Positions 1 through 7,260 of a stretch of DNA of 20,960 nt are shown here, piece after piece. The stretch comes from JAZLIC01 sp045617225 (GTDB lineage Bacteria; Bacillota; Clostridia; Monoglobales; Monoglobaceae): positions 1-20,960 of the forward strand of contig JAZLIC010000147.1 in the NCBI GenBank assembly GCA_045617225.1, written 5' to 3'. Below the pieces are notes generated by a model. It had not been told where the DNA came from. It did not search any database and worked only from the letters and a program-made list of their open reading frames with translations. The stretch's first letter is position 1. Every line of letters begins with the position of its first letter. Both the position numbers and the translations under genes were made by a program.

Positions 1-47
1 GTATCACTGCCGCTGTAATTATGACCTGCATCAATAAATACTTTCAT
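1..47 (-). CDS. N-acetylmuramoyl-L-alanine amidase (N-terminal fragment)
   Basis: Only the first 15 codons are inside the window; the gene runs off the left edge. The start is an ATG at 47 preceded by a strong AAGGAGG ribosome binding site (about 52-58) at normal spacing. The peptide reads MKVFIDAGHNYSGSD. The hydrophobic strand followed by D-A-G-H-N resembles the start of the Amidase_3 catalytic fold, where this His is a zinc ligand; this family hydrolyses the amide bond between MurNAc and the stem peptide of peptidoglycan. There is no signal peptide before the motif, so the enzyme would be cytoplasmic, exported another way, or carry its other domains downstream. The assignment rests on a very short motif. 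The gene lies downstream of the rnf terminator and is probably transcribed separately. Confidence 0.6.
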   Translation of the reverse strand, partial: MKVFIDAGHNYSGSD

Positions 48-70
48 AAAATCCTCCTTTAAATATTTTT

Positions 71-81
71 ATCGGTCCGAT
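71..81. promoter_or_regulatory. Perfect short palindrome in the amidase leader
   Basis: ATCGGTCCGAT is a perfect inverted repeat around a central T, about 13 bp upstream of the amidase ribosome binding site. It could be an operator or a short RNA hairpin in the 5' leader. I could not identify a convincing promoter around it, so a regulatory role is only a suggestion. Confidence 0.25.
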
Positions 82-210
82 GATACAAAGATAGCATTAA
101 GAAAGTGACAAAACGTGCCATAAGGGTAGGCTATAAAAAAACGCACTGACCGCATAAAGAGTATGAAAATTACGGAAAACAAATTCTTTCTGCTTCTAAT
201 CCCTATGTTG

Positions 211-263
211 GTAGGGGGGCATCTTAGTGGTCGCCCGAGTACTCAACGATTTTGCTGCCCTAC
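211..263. repeat. Degenerate GC-rich palindromic intergenic element
   Basis: GTAGGG at 211-216 is matched by CCCTAC at 258-263 as an outer inverted repeat. Inside, GGGGGGCAT and TGGTCGCCC form an imperfect inner hairpin. The left half (TTGGTAGG followed by a G-rich arm, a short AT-containing loop and a TGG-CG-CC arm) resembles the element at 17732-17761. It looks like a decayed copy of the same small repeat family. It has no coding capacity. Confidence 0.5.
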
Positions 264-282
264 AACGCAAATTTTAAATAAC

Positions 283-318
283 AAAAAAAAGAGTCCGATT
301 TTAATCGAGCTCTTTTTT
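283..318 (-). terminator. Rho-independent terminator of the rnf operon
   Basis: About 12 bp past the rnfB stop is a hairpin with GAG/CTC, a T-G wobble, one mismatch, CGAT/ATCG and a 4-base loop, flanked by A8 on the left and T6 on the right. Read on the minus strand the hairpin is followed by eight Ts. It could also work on the plus strand, but no plus-strand gene ends here. Confidence 0.85.
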
Positions 319-329
319 GTTATTAACTT

Positions 330-1121
330 TTACACCATCATATTTATTGCGTGTTGCGGACACTTTGATGCACAAATTCCACAGCTTACGCACTTTGATG
401 GGTCAATTACCGCAAGGTTATCTTTAACCTCAATAGCTTCCTTCGGGCAATTCTTTGCACAAATTCCGCATCCTATACAACCCACCTGACAGTCTGCGCG
501 AGTAGTCTTTCCCTTTTCCACAGACATACAAGTGACACTGTATTTTGATGATGCCGGCAATATTTTTATAATGCCCTTTGGACATTCGGCTACGCAAGCG
601 CCGCAAGCTACACACTTATCAACATCTACAACAGCCACACCGTCTACAATATGTATTGCATCAAACTTACACACAGCCACGCAAGAGCCAAATCCCAAGC
701 AGCCATACGGACACATCTTTTCGCCTCCGCCGAGAAGCGATGCGCTGTGACAATCACGCGGCCCGTCAAAGTAATACTTCCGGCGTGCAATATCAGGTGT
801 GCCGGCACACATAACACGGGCAACCGTCTTTTCTTTATCTTCCGTAGTCATTCCCATTATCTCGGCAATTTTTTCTGCCACTGCCGCACCACCTACGGGG
901 CACATATTCGGCTTTACGCCACCTTCAACCAAGGCATTTGCATAAGCGTTGCAACCTGCAAAGCCGCATCCGCCGCAGTTAGCACCGGGAAGAGCATCTA
1001 AAATCTTTGGCACTCTCTCATCAGTTTTTACTGCAAAAGCCTTTGCTGCAATACCAAGCAAAATGCCAAAAAGCAAACCCATACCGCCAATAATGGCAAC
1101 AGGAACTAATATCTGATTCAT
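330..1121 (-). CDS. rnfB: Rnf complex subunit RnfB, iron-sulfur ferredoxin-type subunit
   Basis: RnfB is thought to be the entry point for electrons from reduced ferredoxin in the ferredoxin:NAD+ oxidoreductase (Rnf) complex. The 263-residue product has one N-terminal membrane helix (about 4-27). It is followed by the Fe-S domain with C49, C52, C57 and C74. Four further cysteine sets fit [4Fe-4S] ferredoxin clusters: C137/141/147/151, C170/173/176/180, C215/218/221/225 and C244/247/250/254, most followed by the usual Pro. The start ATG has AAGGAG seven bases upstream. It is the last gene of rnfCDGEAB, separated from rnfA by a few bases, and is followed by a terminator. The length is shorter than some acetogen RnfB proteins, which carry more clusters. 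The family assignment is secure; the exact cluster count is inferred from cysteine spacing. Confidence 0.96.
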   Translation of the reverse strand: MNQILVPVAIIGGMGLLFGILLGIAAKAFAVKTDERVPKILDALPGANCGGCGFAGCNAYANALVEGGVKPNMCPVGGAAVAEKIAEIMGMTTEDKEKTVARVMCAGTPDIARRKYYFDGPRDCHSASLLGGGEKMCPYGCLGFGSCVAVCKFDAIHIVDGVAVVDVDKCVACGACVAECPKGIIKILPASSKYSVTCMSVEKGKTTRADCQVGCIGCGICAKNCPKEAIEVKDNLAVIDPSKCVSCGICASKCPQHAINMMV

Positions 1122-1132
1122 AATCTCACTCC

Positions 1133-1726
1133 TTAAAACGACAATCCGCTAAATCCTAAAAACGCAATAGACAAAAGTGCCGCAGTAATCAATGTAATCG
1201 GCATACCTTTTAAAAAGTCAGGGGTATCCGAGGTTTCAAGGCGTTCTCTTACACCTGCAAAAAGAACTATGGCAACCAAAAATCCAATCGCCGCAGATGT
1301 TCCGTAGGTCAAAGACTTGACAAAGCTAAGCTCTGCACCGCCGAACTTTGTTATGTTCTGAATAGCTACACCAAGCACTGCACAGTTTGTAGTAATGAGC
1401 GGCAAATATACACCAAGCGAACTGTAAAGGGCAGGAATCGACTTTTGGAGGAACATCTCTACAAATTGCACCAAAACCGCAATAACCAAGATAAAGGCTA
1501 TGGTCTGCATATACTCAATATTAAGCGGTACAAGAAGATAATACTGTACGCACCAGGTAATGGCAGATGCACACGCCATAACAAAGATAACCGCGAAGCC
1601 CATACCCAATGCGGTACTGACGCTTTTTGATACGCCCAAGAACGGACATATACCCAAAAACTGTACCAATACAAAGTTATTTATAAGTATTGCACCAACC
1701 GCTATCAATAAAATATCACGAATCAT
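1133..1726 (-). CDS. rnfA: Rnf complex membrane subunit RnfA
   Basis: This is an integral membrane subunit of Rnf, homologous to NqrE/RsxA, and forms part of the ion-translocating membrane core with RnfD and RnfE. The 197-residue product is almost entirely hydrophobic, with about six membrane helices. It has the family signatures NNFVLVQFLGICPFLG near residues 17-32 and a TTNCAVLG segment around the middle, whose cysteines are thought to hold an iron-sulfur cluster together with RnfE. I chose the ATG at 1726 rather than the longer open frame from 1762, because homologs begin with this hydrophobic helix and AAGGAGG lies nine bases upstream. The start overlaps the end of rnfE by 11 bp, which suggests translational coupling. 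Confidence 0.96.
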   Translation of the reverse strand: MIRDILLIAVGAILINNFVLVQFLGICPFLGVSKSVSTALGMGFAVIFVMACASAITWCVQYYLLVPLNIEYMQTIAFILVIAVLVQFVEMFLQKSIPALYSSLGVYLPLITTNCAVLGVAIQNITKFGGAELSFVKSLTYGTSAAIGFLVAIVLFAGVRERLETSDTPDFLKGMPITLITAALLSIAFLGFSGLSF

Positions 1727-2345
1727 GCCTTTCGCCCTCCTTTGCCTTTCTGCGCTTTGCAATAATATTTATAATTGCAAGCAAACAACCAAGTGTTAAA
1801 AATGCGCCCGGGGGCAAAATCATAATTGATGCAGGCTTAAAAGCACTTCCGAAAACGGATATACCTGCAAAGGTGCCGGCACCTAAGATTTCTCTGACCG
1901 AGCCGATAAGAGTAAGGGAGCAGGTAAATCCAAGTCCCATACCGATACCGTCTGCGATTGATACCAAAGGTCCGTGACTGTTTGCAAATGCCTCCGCTCT
2001 GCCCAAAATAATACAGTTTACAACTATAAGCGGAATATAAATTCCGAGTGAGTTTGAAAGTGCAGGAGTATACGCTTTCATCACCATTTCCACTATTGTT
2101 ACAAAGCCGGCAATGATTACTACATAAGCCGCAATACGGATTTTATCAGGAATAAATTTACGCAAAAGCGAAATAACAAGATTAGAGCATACAAGCACCG
2201 CCATTGTGGAAAGTCCCATACCGATTGCGTTTATAACTCCTGTGGTAACCGCCAGGGTAGGACACATTCCAAGAAAGAGTACAAATGTAGGATTTTCCTT
2301 TATAAGACCGTTTACCAAAGTCTTAAAAAATGAATTCTGTTTCAT
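1716..2345 (-). CDS. rnfE: Rnf complex membrane subunit RnfE
   Basis: RnfE (homolog of NqrD/RsxE) is a membrane subunit paired with RnfA, to which it is related in inverted topology. The 209-residue product has about six hydrophobic helices. It shows the family motifs ENPTFVLFLGMCPTLAVTT near residues 17-35 and IVVNCIILGRAEAFA in the second half, with a Cys in each half in the positions expected for a shared iron-sulfur site. The ATG at 2345 directly follows the TAA of rnfG, and its ribosome binding site (GGAGGGG) lies inside the end of rnfG, so translation is probably coupled. The C-terminus is basic and cytoplasmic and overlaps the start of rnfA. Confidence 0.96.
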   Translation of the reverse strand: MKQNSFFKTLVNGLIKENPTFVLFLGMCPTLAVTTGVINAIGMGLSTMAVLVCSNLVISLLRKFIPDKIRIAAYVVIIAGFVTIVEMVMKAYTPALSNSLGIYIPLIVVNCIILGRAEAFANSHGPLVSIADGIGMGLGFTCSLTLIGSVREILGAGTFAGISVFGSAFKPASIMILPPGAFLTLGCLLAIINIIAKRRKAKEGERHDS

Positions 2346-2927
2346 TTATTTGTCCCCTCCCTTCAGTTGTGCCGCCGCCTCTAACGAAGCGTTTACTGCT
2401 TTTGTTACTGCCTTTGATGTAATTGTCGCACCGGATATAGCGGAAATTTTTGACTTCGCATCTGCGGCAGAGCCGTTTTTGTCAACTTCGATTTTAAGCT
2501 CCTGACCCTTGTATTGATTTAAAAAGTCATCACCTGATGCCTTTCCGCCAAGTCCCGGGGTTTCGCCGGACTGTGTGATTTTTACACGATTTATACTTAA
2601 ATCTTTGTTTATACCTACCATCACGGCTACATCGCCGCCATAGCCCTCGGAACAAACTGCACTTGCAACATAGCCGCAAATCTTGCCGTCCTTTTTGGCT
2701 TCGTAAACCGACTCAACACTGACTCCGCTTTCCGACAAATCAAAATCGGCTTTCGCTTGCGAAAAATCTGTTGCAGTTTCAAAAACCTCGTTCATATTAA
2801 GCTTAAACTGTGCCTCGGCGTTACTTTCTATAATAGGTGCGGTCACCATATTCACACTGCTTAAAAGTGCGGCAACAATGGCGGTAATAATAAAAAGCTT
2901 AACCGTAAGTTCAACTGTCTGCTTCAT
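2346..2927 (-). CDS. rnfG: Rnf complex flavoprotein subunit RnfG
   Basis: RnfG (homolog of NqrC/RsxG) carries a covalently bound FMN on the outer side of the membrane. The 193-residue product has one N-terminal membrane helix (about 10-30) and an FMN-binding domain. SGATITS at residues 165-171 matches the flavinylation motif, with Thr168 the likely FMN-phosphate attachment site. A GETPGLGGKA segment (121-130) is also typical of the family. The start ATG overlaps the TAA of rnfD by one base (TAATG), with GGAGG just upstream. Flavinylation normally needs an ApbE-type flavin transferase; none is encoded in this window. Confidence 0.96.
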   Translation of the reverse strand: MKQTVELTVKLFIITAIVAALLSSVNMVTAPIIESNAEAQFKLNMNEVFETATDFSQAKADFDLSESGVSVESVYEAKKDGKICGYVASAVCSEGYGGDVAVMVGINKDLSINRVKITQSGETPGLGGKASGDDFLNQYKGQELKIEVDKNGSAADAKSKISAISGATITSKAVTKAVNASLEAAAQLKGGDK

Positions 2928-3904
2928 TATGCCGCCTCCTTTCTTGCACCGAAACGCTTCGGACGAGTAACCTTTTCAATGAGAGGTGTCGCAATATTCA
3001 TAAGTAATATAGAATACGAAACGCCCTCGGGATAACCGCCCCAAATACGAATAAGCACTGTAAGAATTCCGCAGCCTAAACCGAATAAGCACTGTCCTTT
3101 CGGTGTATACGGAGTTGTTGTATAATCGGTTGCCATAAAGAATGCACCAAGCATCAAGCCGCCTGCCATAATCTGATATAACCAATCGCCGGTGAATAAT
3201 CCGTCATTACCTGCAAAAATCCAACTTCCGAGTGCAACCGTCGCAATATAGATAACAGGCACACGAAGGCGGATAACTCTGCGAAGGAGAAGATAAACTC
3301 CGCCGATTAAAATTGCAAGTGTTGAGGTTTCGCCGATACAACCGCCGATTCTGCCCAAGAATAAATCCATATACGATGGCAGATTTTCTGCACCGGCTGA
3401 ATATGCGGCAAGGGGTGTTGCCTGAGTTATAACATCTGCTCCGCCAAATACCGGGACATACGTTCCGGGCGCTACCCAAGTCGTCATAGCAAGCGCCCAT
3501 GATGCAAGAAGAAACGCTCTGCCTGCGAGGGCAGGATTCATAAAGTTGTGACCTATGCCGCCAAAGAATTGCTTAACGATGATAATGGCAAAGAATGAGC
3601 CGATAACCACCATCCAAAGAGGGATTGTGACCGGCAGATTAAACGCCAAAAGCATACCTGTAACAACTGCACTAAGGTCAGATATTGTACTCTTTTTCTT
3701 TAAAAGCTTTTCCCACAACCATTCAAAAAAGACACACGAGATAACTGCAAGAAGTGTTATAACTCCTGCACGAAAGCCCTGAAAATATACACCGGCTATC
3801 AATGCAGGCATAAGTGCAATTATCACATCAAGCATTATGCGCTGAACATTATCCTTGCTTTGAACATGGGGACTGTGTGATACAACCATAAGTTCCTTTT
3901 CCAT
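2927..3904 (-). CDS. rnfD: Rnf complex membrane flavoprotein subunit RnfD
   Basis: RnfD (homolog of NqrB/RsxD) is the large membrane subunit that binds a covalent FMN and is implicated in ion translocation. The 325-residue product has about nine or ten predicted membrane helices. The DVITQATPLAAY segment (157-168) matches the flavin attachment region, with Thr163 the probable acceptor. GHNFMNPALAGRAFL (118-132), a conserved family stretch, is also present. The start ATG at 3904 has a G-rich Shine-Dalgarno sequence (GGGGGGAG) five bases upstream. It follows rnfC by 14 bp and overlaps rnfG by one base. Confidence 0.96.
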   Translation of the reverse strand: MEKELMVVSHSPHVQSKDNVQRIMLDVIIALMPALIAGVYFQGFRAGVITLLAVISCVFFEWLWEKLLKKKSTISDLSAVVTGMLLAFNLPVTIPLWMVVIGSFFAIIIVKQFFGGIGHNFMNPALAGRAFLLASWALAMTTWVAPGTYVPVFGGADVITQATPLAAYSAGAENLPSYMDLFLGRIGGCIGETSTLAILIGGVYLLLRRVIRLRVPVIYIATVALGSWIFAGNDGLFTGDWLYQIMAGGLMLGAFFMATDYTTTPYTPKGQCLFGLGCGILTVLIRIWGGYPEGVSYSILLMNIATPLIEKVTRPKRFGARKEAA

Positions 3905-3918
3905 ATGTACTCCCCCCC

Positions 3919-5238
3919 TTATTTCTGAGCCGACTTGCGGATTTTTGCCTTAGCAACCTTTATCTGTTGTACCTGTCTTCTCTTAGACGGACAAACATAC
4001 GCACAACTTCCGCATTCTATACAATCGCTTATATTGAGCTTTTTAAGCTCATCTAAATTATTAAGTCTTGCATTTGCATCAAGAAGATTTGGCAAAAGAC
4101 GCATAGGACAAACATAAACACACTTTCCGCATCTTACGCAAGCGGTTTCCTCTAATGCGTATGAATTCTCTTCCCCAAAAGCAAGCGCACCGGACGAGCC
4201 CTTAATTACAGGAACATCTGTATTCGGGAGCGAAAGTCCCATCATAGGTCCGCCCATAATAAACTTATGCGGCTCTTCCTTAAAATCGCCTGCATGTTCA
4301 AACAACGCCGAAAACGGTGTACCGATACGCACACGCAGATTTTCAGGATTTGAAACGCAGTCGCCTGCAACGGTAACAATCCTGTGCATCAAAGGAAGTC
4401 CCTTTACAACTGCCCTGTAAACTGCGGTACAGGTATCAACATTATTCACGATACAACCTACCTGAAACGGGAGCTGACCGGGGCCGACCTTTCTGCCCGT
4501 AATTGCTTTAATGAGTTGCTTCTCTCCGCCTTGCGGATACTTTGTTTTAAGAGGCACAATATGGATATTTACCTCTTTTTCTTTTGCCGCCGCCTCTTTC
4601 ATAGTTGAAATTGCATCAGGCTTATTATCCTCTATACCAACATAACCGTCTTTAAGATTAAAGAGGTGCATCAATATTTTAAGACCGCCGATAACTTCAT
4701 CGGAATTTTCAAGCATTACACGATGGTCAGATGTAAGATACGGCTCACATTCCGCACCGTTTATAATTACATAATCAATCTTAGCATCAGGTGGCGGTGA
4801 AAGCTTAACATGTGTAGGAAAGGTTGCACCGCCCATACCTACAACGCCTGCATCTTTTATCCTTTGACGGATTTCGTCGGCAGATAATTTCTTATAATCA
4901 CAATTTTCTTCGGCTTTTACAGGTGTATCAAGGCCATCGTTCTCAATTATAACCGATTGTATCATAAGGCCGTTAGGGTGCATTCTCTTTTCGATTGCCT
5001 TAACCGTACCGGAAACCGATGAATGAACAGACGCAGACATATTTCCGTTCGCCTCACCTATCATCTGTCCCATACGGACTTCATCACCTACCGCTACACA
5101 AGGATTACAAGGTGCACCTATATGCTGCTGCATAGGATATATAAGCTCCTTGGGTGGTGTAAGCTCTACAATACTTTTATGACAAGTTGTAGTTTTACAT
5201 GTGCTTGGGTGAACACCGCCAAAAAATGTTTTTTTCAT
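3919..5238 (-). CDS. rnfC: Rnf complex NADH-binding subunit RnfC
   Basis: RnfC is the peripheral subunit that carries FMN and [4Fe-4S] clusters and exchanges electrons with NAD+/NADH. The 439-residue product starts at the ATG at 5238, chosen because GGAGGG lies just upstream and homologs begin with a short basic segment then GG-HP; the open frame extends to a TTG at 5256 with no ribosome binding site of its own. It shows GMGGATFPTHVKL (134-146) and NGAECEPYLT (160-169), typical of the FMN/NADH-binding fold, and GGEKQLIKAITG (237-248). Two ferredoxin motifs lie near the C-terminus: C367/370/373/377 and C406/409/412/416. Unusually, the N-terminal region also carries C14, C19, C44 and C47. It is the first gene of the rnf operon. 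Confidence 0.96.
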   Translation of the reverse strand: MKKTFFGGVHPSTCKTTTCHKSIVELTPPKELIYPMQQHIGAPCNPCVAVGDEVRMGQMIGEANGNMSASVHSSVSGTVKAIEKRMHPNGLMIQSVIIENDGLDTPVKAEENCDYKKLSADEIRQRIKDAGVVGMGGATFPTHVKLSPPPDAKIDYVIINGAECEPYLTSDHRVMLENSDEVIGGLKILMHLFNLKDGYVGIEDNKPDAISTMKEAAAKEKEVNIHIVPLKTKYPQGGEKQLIKAITGRKVGPGQLPFQVGCIVNNVDTCTAVYRAVVKGLPLMHRIVTVAGDCVSNPENLRVRIGTPFSALFEHAGDFKEEPHKFIMGGPMMGLSLPNTDVPVIKGSSGALAFGEENSYALEETACVRCGKCVYVCPMRLLPNLLDANARLNNLDELKKLNISDCIECGSCAYVCPSKRRQVQQIKVAKAKIRKSAQK

Positions 5239-5275
5239 ACTATCCCTCCAAACCAACTGCTATTCACAAATACTA

Positions 5276-5305
5276 ATTATACTATAATAACTGCCCATTC
5301 GTCAA
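5276..5305 (-). promoter_or_regulatory. SigA-type promoter of the rnf operon
   Basis: Read on the minus strand, TTGACG (5305-5300) is followed after 18 bp by TATAAT (5281-5276), about 37 bp upstream of the rnfC start codon. One base differs from the -35 consensus and the -10 is perfect. It lies between the terminator of the upstream secreted-protein gene and rnfC, consistent with independent rnf transcription. Confidence 0.75.
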
Positions 5306-5380
5306 TAAATTTTATAATATACTTTATTTTATGCAGGCAAATTGTAGATTAGTAATATTTGCGAAACAGTTTTGGGGCGC

Positions 5381-5412
5381 AAAAAAGGGATTGCATTTCT
5401 GCAATCCCTTTT
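5381..5412 (-). terminator. Rho-independent terminator of the secreted-protein gene
   Basis: A perfect 13-bp stem (5383-5395 with 5400-5412) and a 4-base loop begin 11 bp after the stop codon of the secreted-protein gene. On the minus strand it is followed by six Ts. It separates that gene from the rnf promoter. Confidence 0.92.
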
Positions 5413-5423
5413 AAAGCTATTTT

Positions 5424-7139
5424 TTAGCCTTCGTAGTATACATTTACTACCTTTATTGACTGCTTACCTGTGAAGGTGTTGTCATAGTTAATCATAACTA
5501 CATACCAACCTGCACCGCTTGAAAGATTAAATGTATCACCGCTTACTACAGACTTGTCATTCGTAATCTCTGAAATCTCACCGGCTGTCTTTGCAGCAGA
5601 GTACTCTGCTGATGTTGTAATCGAAGATTCTTTTTCGCCTGAGAAGGCTATCATTACTCTGTTGATCTTCTCTTCCGAGTTGACTGTTACAACTGCACCG
5701 TCTGACGAAACTGTCGGCTTTGCAGGTAAATCTCTCATCTCGAAGCTTGAAAGCTTGTTTGCATTCTTGTTTACAAGTGAGCTTTTATACTGGGTAACAA
5801 ATGTATACCAACCATTGGTGCTTGGAAGTGTATACTCGTTTACATCAGTGAACGTTGAAACCTTCTTCCTGTTCTGTACAATTGCGTTAAACTCATTAAA
5901 GTTCTTTACCTCAGGCTTATCAGCGCCCATATAACCCCAATACATAATTACAAGCGGGTCTATTGATGTAAGAGTAATCTTCGAAATATCAATAGGATCC
6001 TGTACGAGTACAGGTATTGTTCCCTTCTTACTGCAGAATGTGTAGAATATTGTTTCCTGCTTCTCACTTCTTGAACTGTTATACTTAATTACAAAAGTAT
6101 AATATCCTTCTGCCTTCATATAGAAGGTCAAGCCGTCTGTCGGAGCTGAATTTGATCTCGGGTCAGTTACTAACTCCAGATACTGTGCATATGTTGAAAT
6201 TGTAGGTCTGTCAGTAGTAGATGTTAAACCATAATATACCTTTATCATCTCTTCTGTATCCGGACATTCAAGAGTAATTTCTGTAGGATTATCTATATCC
6301 TGTACAAAAACCGGGTGCGGTGCTGCTACCGGGCAATAGAAGCTTTCTATCTTCTCTACCTTCTGACCATTCTCTTTGTAGACAAGTACAAATGTATACC
6401 AGCCCTTCTTTATAAGTTTGTAGTATGTACCGTCTGTTACCTTCTTACCACCTATACTCTTTTTAACTACCTTTGAAAGATAATCGTTGTAAGATGTAAC
6501 TACAGGTTCATCAGCAGTATCGCCCATATATCCAAAGTATACATTATCAATCGCTACCGGTGTGTTTACAGTAACCTTACCTTCGCCATCAAATGTAAGT
6601 CCAACTTCTGTCGGGCCTTCGGTCGGCTCTGCTGTCGGCTCTGCTGTCGGTTCAGCTGTCGGCTCTGCGGTCGGTTCAGCTGTTGGCTCCGGAGCTGTAA
6701 ATGTATATGTCTTTGCAGCAGGAACATCTACGCCGATACCTCCCATCTTAATGAGCATTGTAGAACCTACATCAAATGATGCAACTGTATCTACTGAAGG
6801 ATTTGTAGTACCCTTGTTAACAAAGAACTCAAATACTGCTTCACCATCTGTCGGTGCCTGGTTTATGTAACCAAGCAAAATTCCCGGTTCAAGTGTAACG
6901 CTCTCGGGATTTGCAATGTCTGTAACATCATAAGCAATAATTGTGATTTCAGTACCATCAACCCAATTTTCAACAGTGTAAGGCACGCTAACTGTATAGT
7001 ATGTGTCATTATCAACCGCCGAAATATCGCCAATTGTAACGCTTAAAGCGTCGCCTGTTGCCTGTGCTGTAAAAGGTACACCCACAAGCATAGTTGCTAA
7101 CATAGAAATTGTAAGCAACAATCCTAATACTTTCTTCAT
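5424..7139 (-). CDS. Secreted protein with EPTA linker and four tandem ~98-residue repeats
   Basis: I do not recognise the function. The 571-residue product starts at the ATG at 7139 (GGAGG eight bases upstream; an ATG 15 bp earlier overlaps that site). Residues 1-27 are a Sec signal peptide (basic start, hydrophobic core, AQA cleavage site). Residues 30-148 form a beta-rich domain with the flow I-Y-I/N-Q followed by F-F-V and M-L-I-K-M-G-G, resembling beta-sandwich modules common in secreted clostridial proteins. Residues 151-178 are a Glu-Pro-Thr-Ala linker. Residues 178-571 are four diverged tandem repeats (about 178-270, 276-368, 375-466, 472-571), each with a VY-GYMG-like strand, a P-x-[IV]-x-x-[YF] segment and a GWYTFV-x-x-Y strand; the GWYTF cores lie at 246, 345, 443 and 544. 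There is no LPXTG, SLH or transmembrane anchor, so it is probably released or loosely bound. It has its own promoter and terminator. Confidence 0.85.
   Translation of the reverse strand: MKKVLGLLLTISMLATMLVGVPFTAQATGDALSVTIGDISAVDNDTYYTVSVPYTVENWVDGTEITIIAYDVTDIANPESVTLEPGILLGYINQAPTDGEAVFEFFVNKGTTNPSVDTVASFDVGSTMLIKMGGIGVDVPAAKTYTFTAPEPTAEPTAEPTAEPTAEPTAEPTEGPTEVGLTFDGEGKVTVNTPVAIDNVYFGYMGDTADEPVVTSYNDYLSKVVKKSIGGKKVTDGTYYKLIKKGWYTFVLVYKENGQKVEKIESFYCPVAAPHPVFVQDIDNPTEITLECPDTEEMIKVYYGLTSTTDRPTISTYAQYLELVTDPRSNSAPTDGLTFYMKAEGYYTFVIKYNSSRSEKQETIFYTFCSKKGTIPVLVQDPIDISKITLTSIDPLVIMYWGYMGADKPEVKNFNEFNAIVQNRKKVSTFTDVNEYTLPSTNGWYTFVTQYKSSLVNKNANKLSSFEMRDLPAKPTVSSDGAVVTVNSEEKINRVMIAFSGEKESSITTSAEYSAAKTAGEISEITNDKSVVSGDTFNLSSGAGWYVVMINYDNTFTGKQSIKVVNVYYEG
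6611..6694 (-). repeat. 12-bp tandem repeat encoding the Glu-Pro-Thr-Ala linker
   Basis: About seven consecutive 12-bp units, variants of TCGGCTCTGCTG on the plus strand, encode AEPT units on the minus strand (EPTA five times, then EPTE and GPTE). Two middle units are identical and others differ at a few bases. The unit length keeps the frame, so copy-number change by slippage would only lengthen or shorten the linker between the N-terminal domain and the repeat region. Confidence 0.9.
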
Positions 7140-7231
7140 CCTAAATACCTCCATTTATTATGAATTTTTATAACTTTTACAAAGTAAACCGTAGAATGTA
7201 TCTAATAACATTCTACTATTTAAGTAATACC

Positions 7232-7260
7232 ATTATAAACATAAATAAACTTTTTGGCAA
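7232..7260 (-). promoter_or_regulatory. SigA-type promoter of the secreted-protein gene
   Basis: On the minus strand, TTGCCA (7260-7255) and TATAAT (7237-7232) are separated by 17 bp. The predicted transcript would have a leader of roughly 85 bases before the ATG at 7139. A 12-bp perfect palindrome AATTTGCAAATT (7266-7277) lies just upstream of the -35 box and could be an operator or part of an AT-rich UP element. Confidence 0.75.

Larger units (their letters stand above)
48..329. other. Gene-free stretch between rnfB and the amidase gene
   Basis: I see no credible gene here. On the minus strand the stretch holds the rnf terminator, a degenerate GC-rich palindromic element (211-263), and the leader of the amidase gene. 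An open frame on the plus strand from 163 overlaps the end of rnfB, has no ribosome binding site, and is not credible as a gene. Confidence 0.7.

Noticed and set aside
48..130. SigA promoter for the amidase gene (TTGTCA with TTGTAT at 17 bp)
   Set aside because: The -10 matches consensus at only three positions; not strong enough to list.
163..489. Plus-strand open frame of 108 codons at the left end
   Set aside because: It overlaps the rnfB coding region antisense, runs through the rnf terminator, and has no ribosome binding site.
6611..6694. CRISPR-like short regular repeat
   Set aside because: The units are contiguous 12-mers without spacers and are coding.
6562..6870. Plus-strand frame with a Gly-Ser-Ala-Val repeat
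   Set aside because: The repeat is the antisense reading of the 12-bp EPTA linker tract in the secreted-protein gene.
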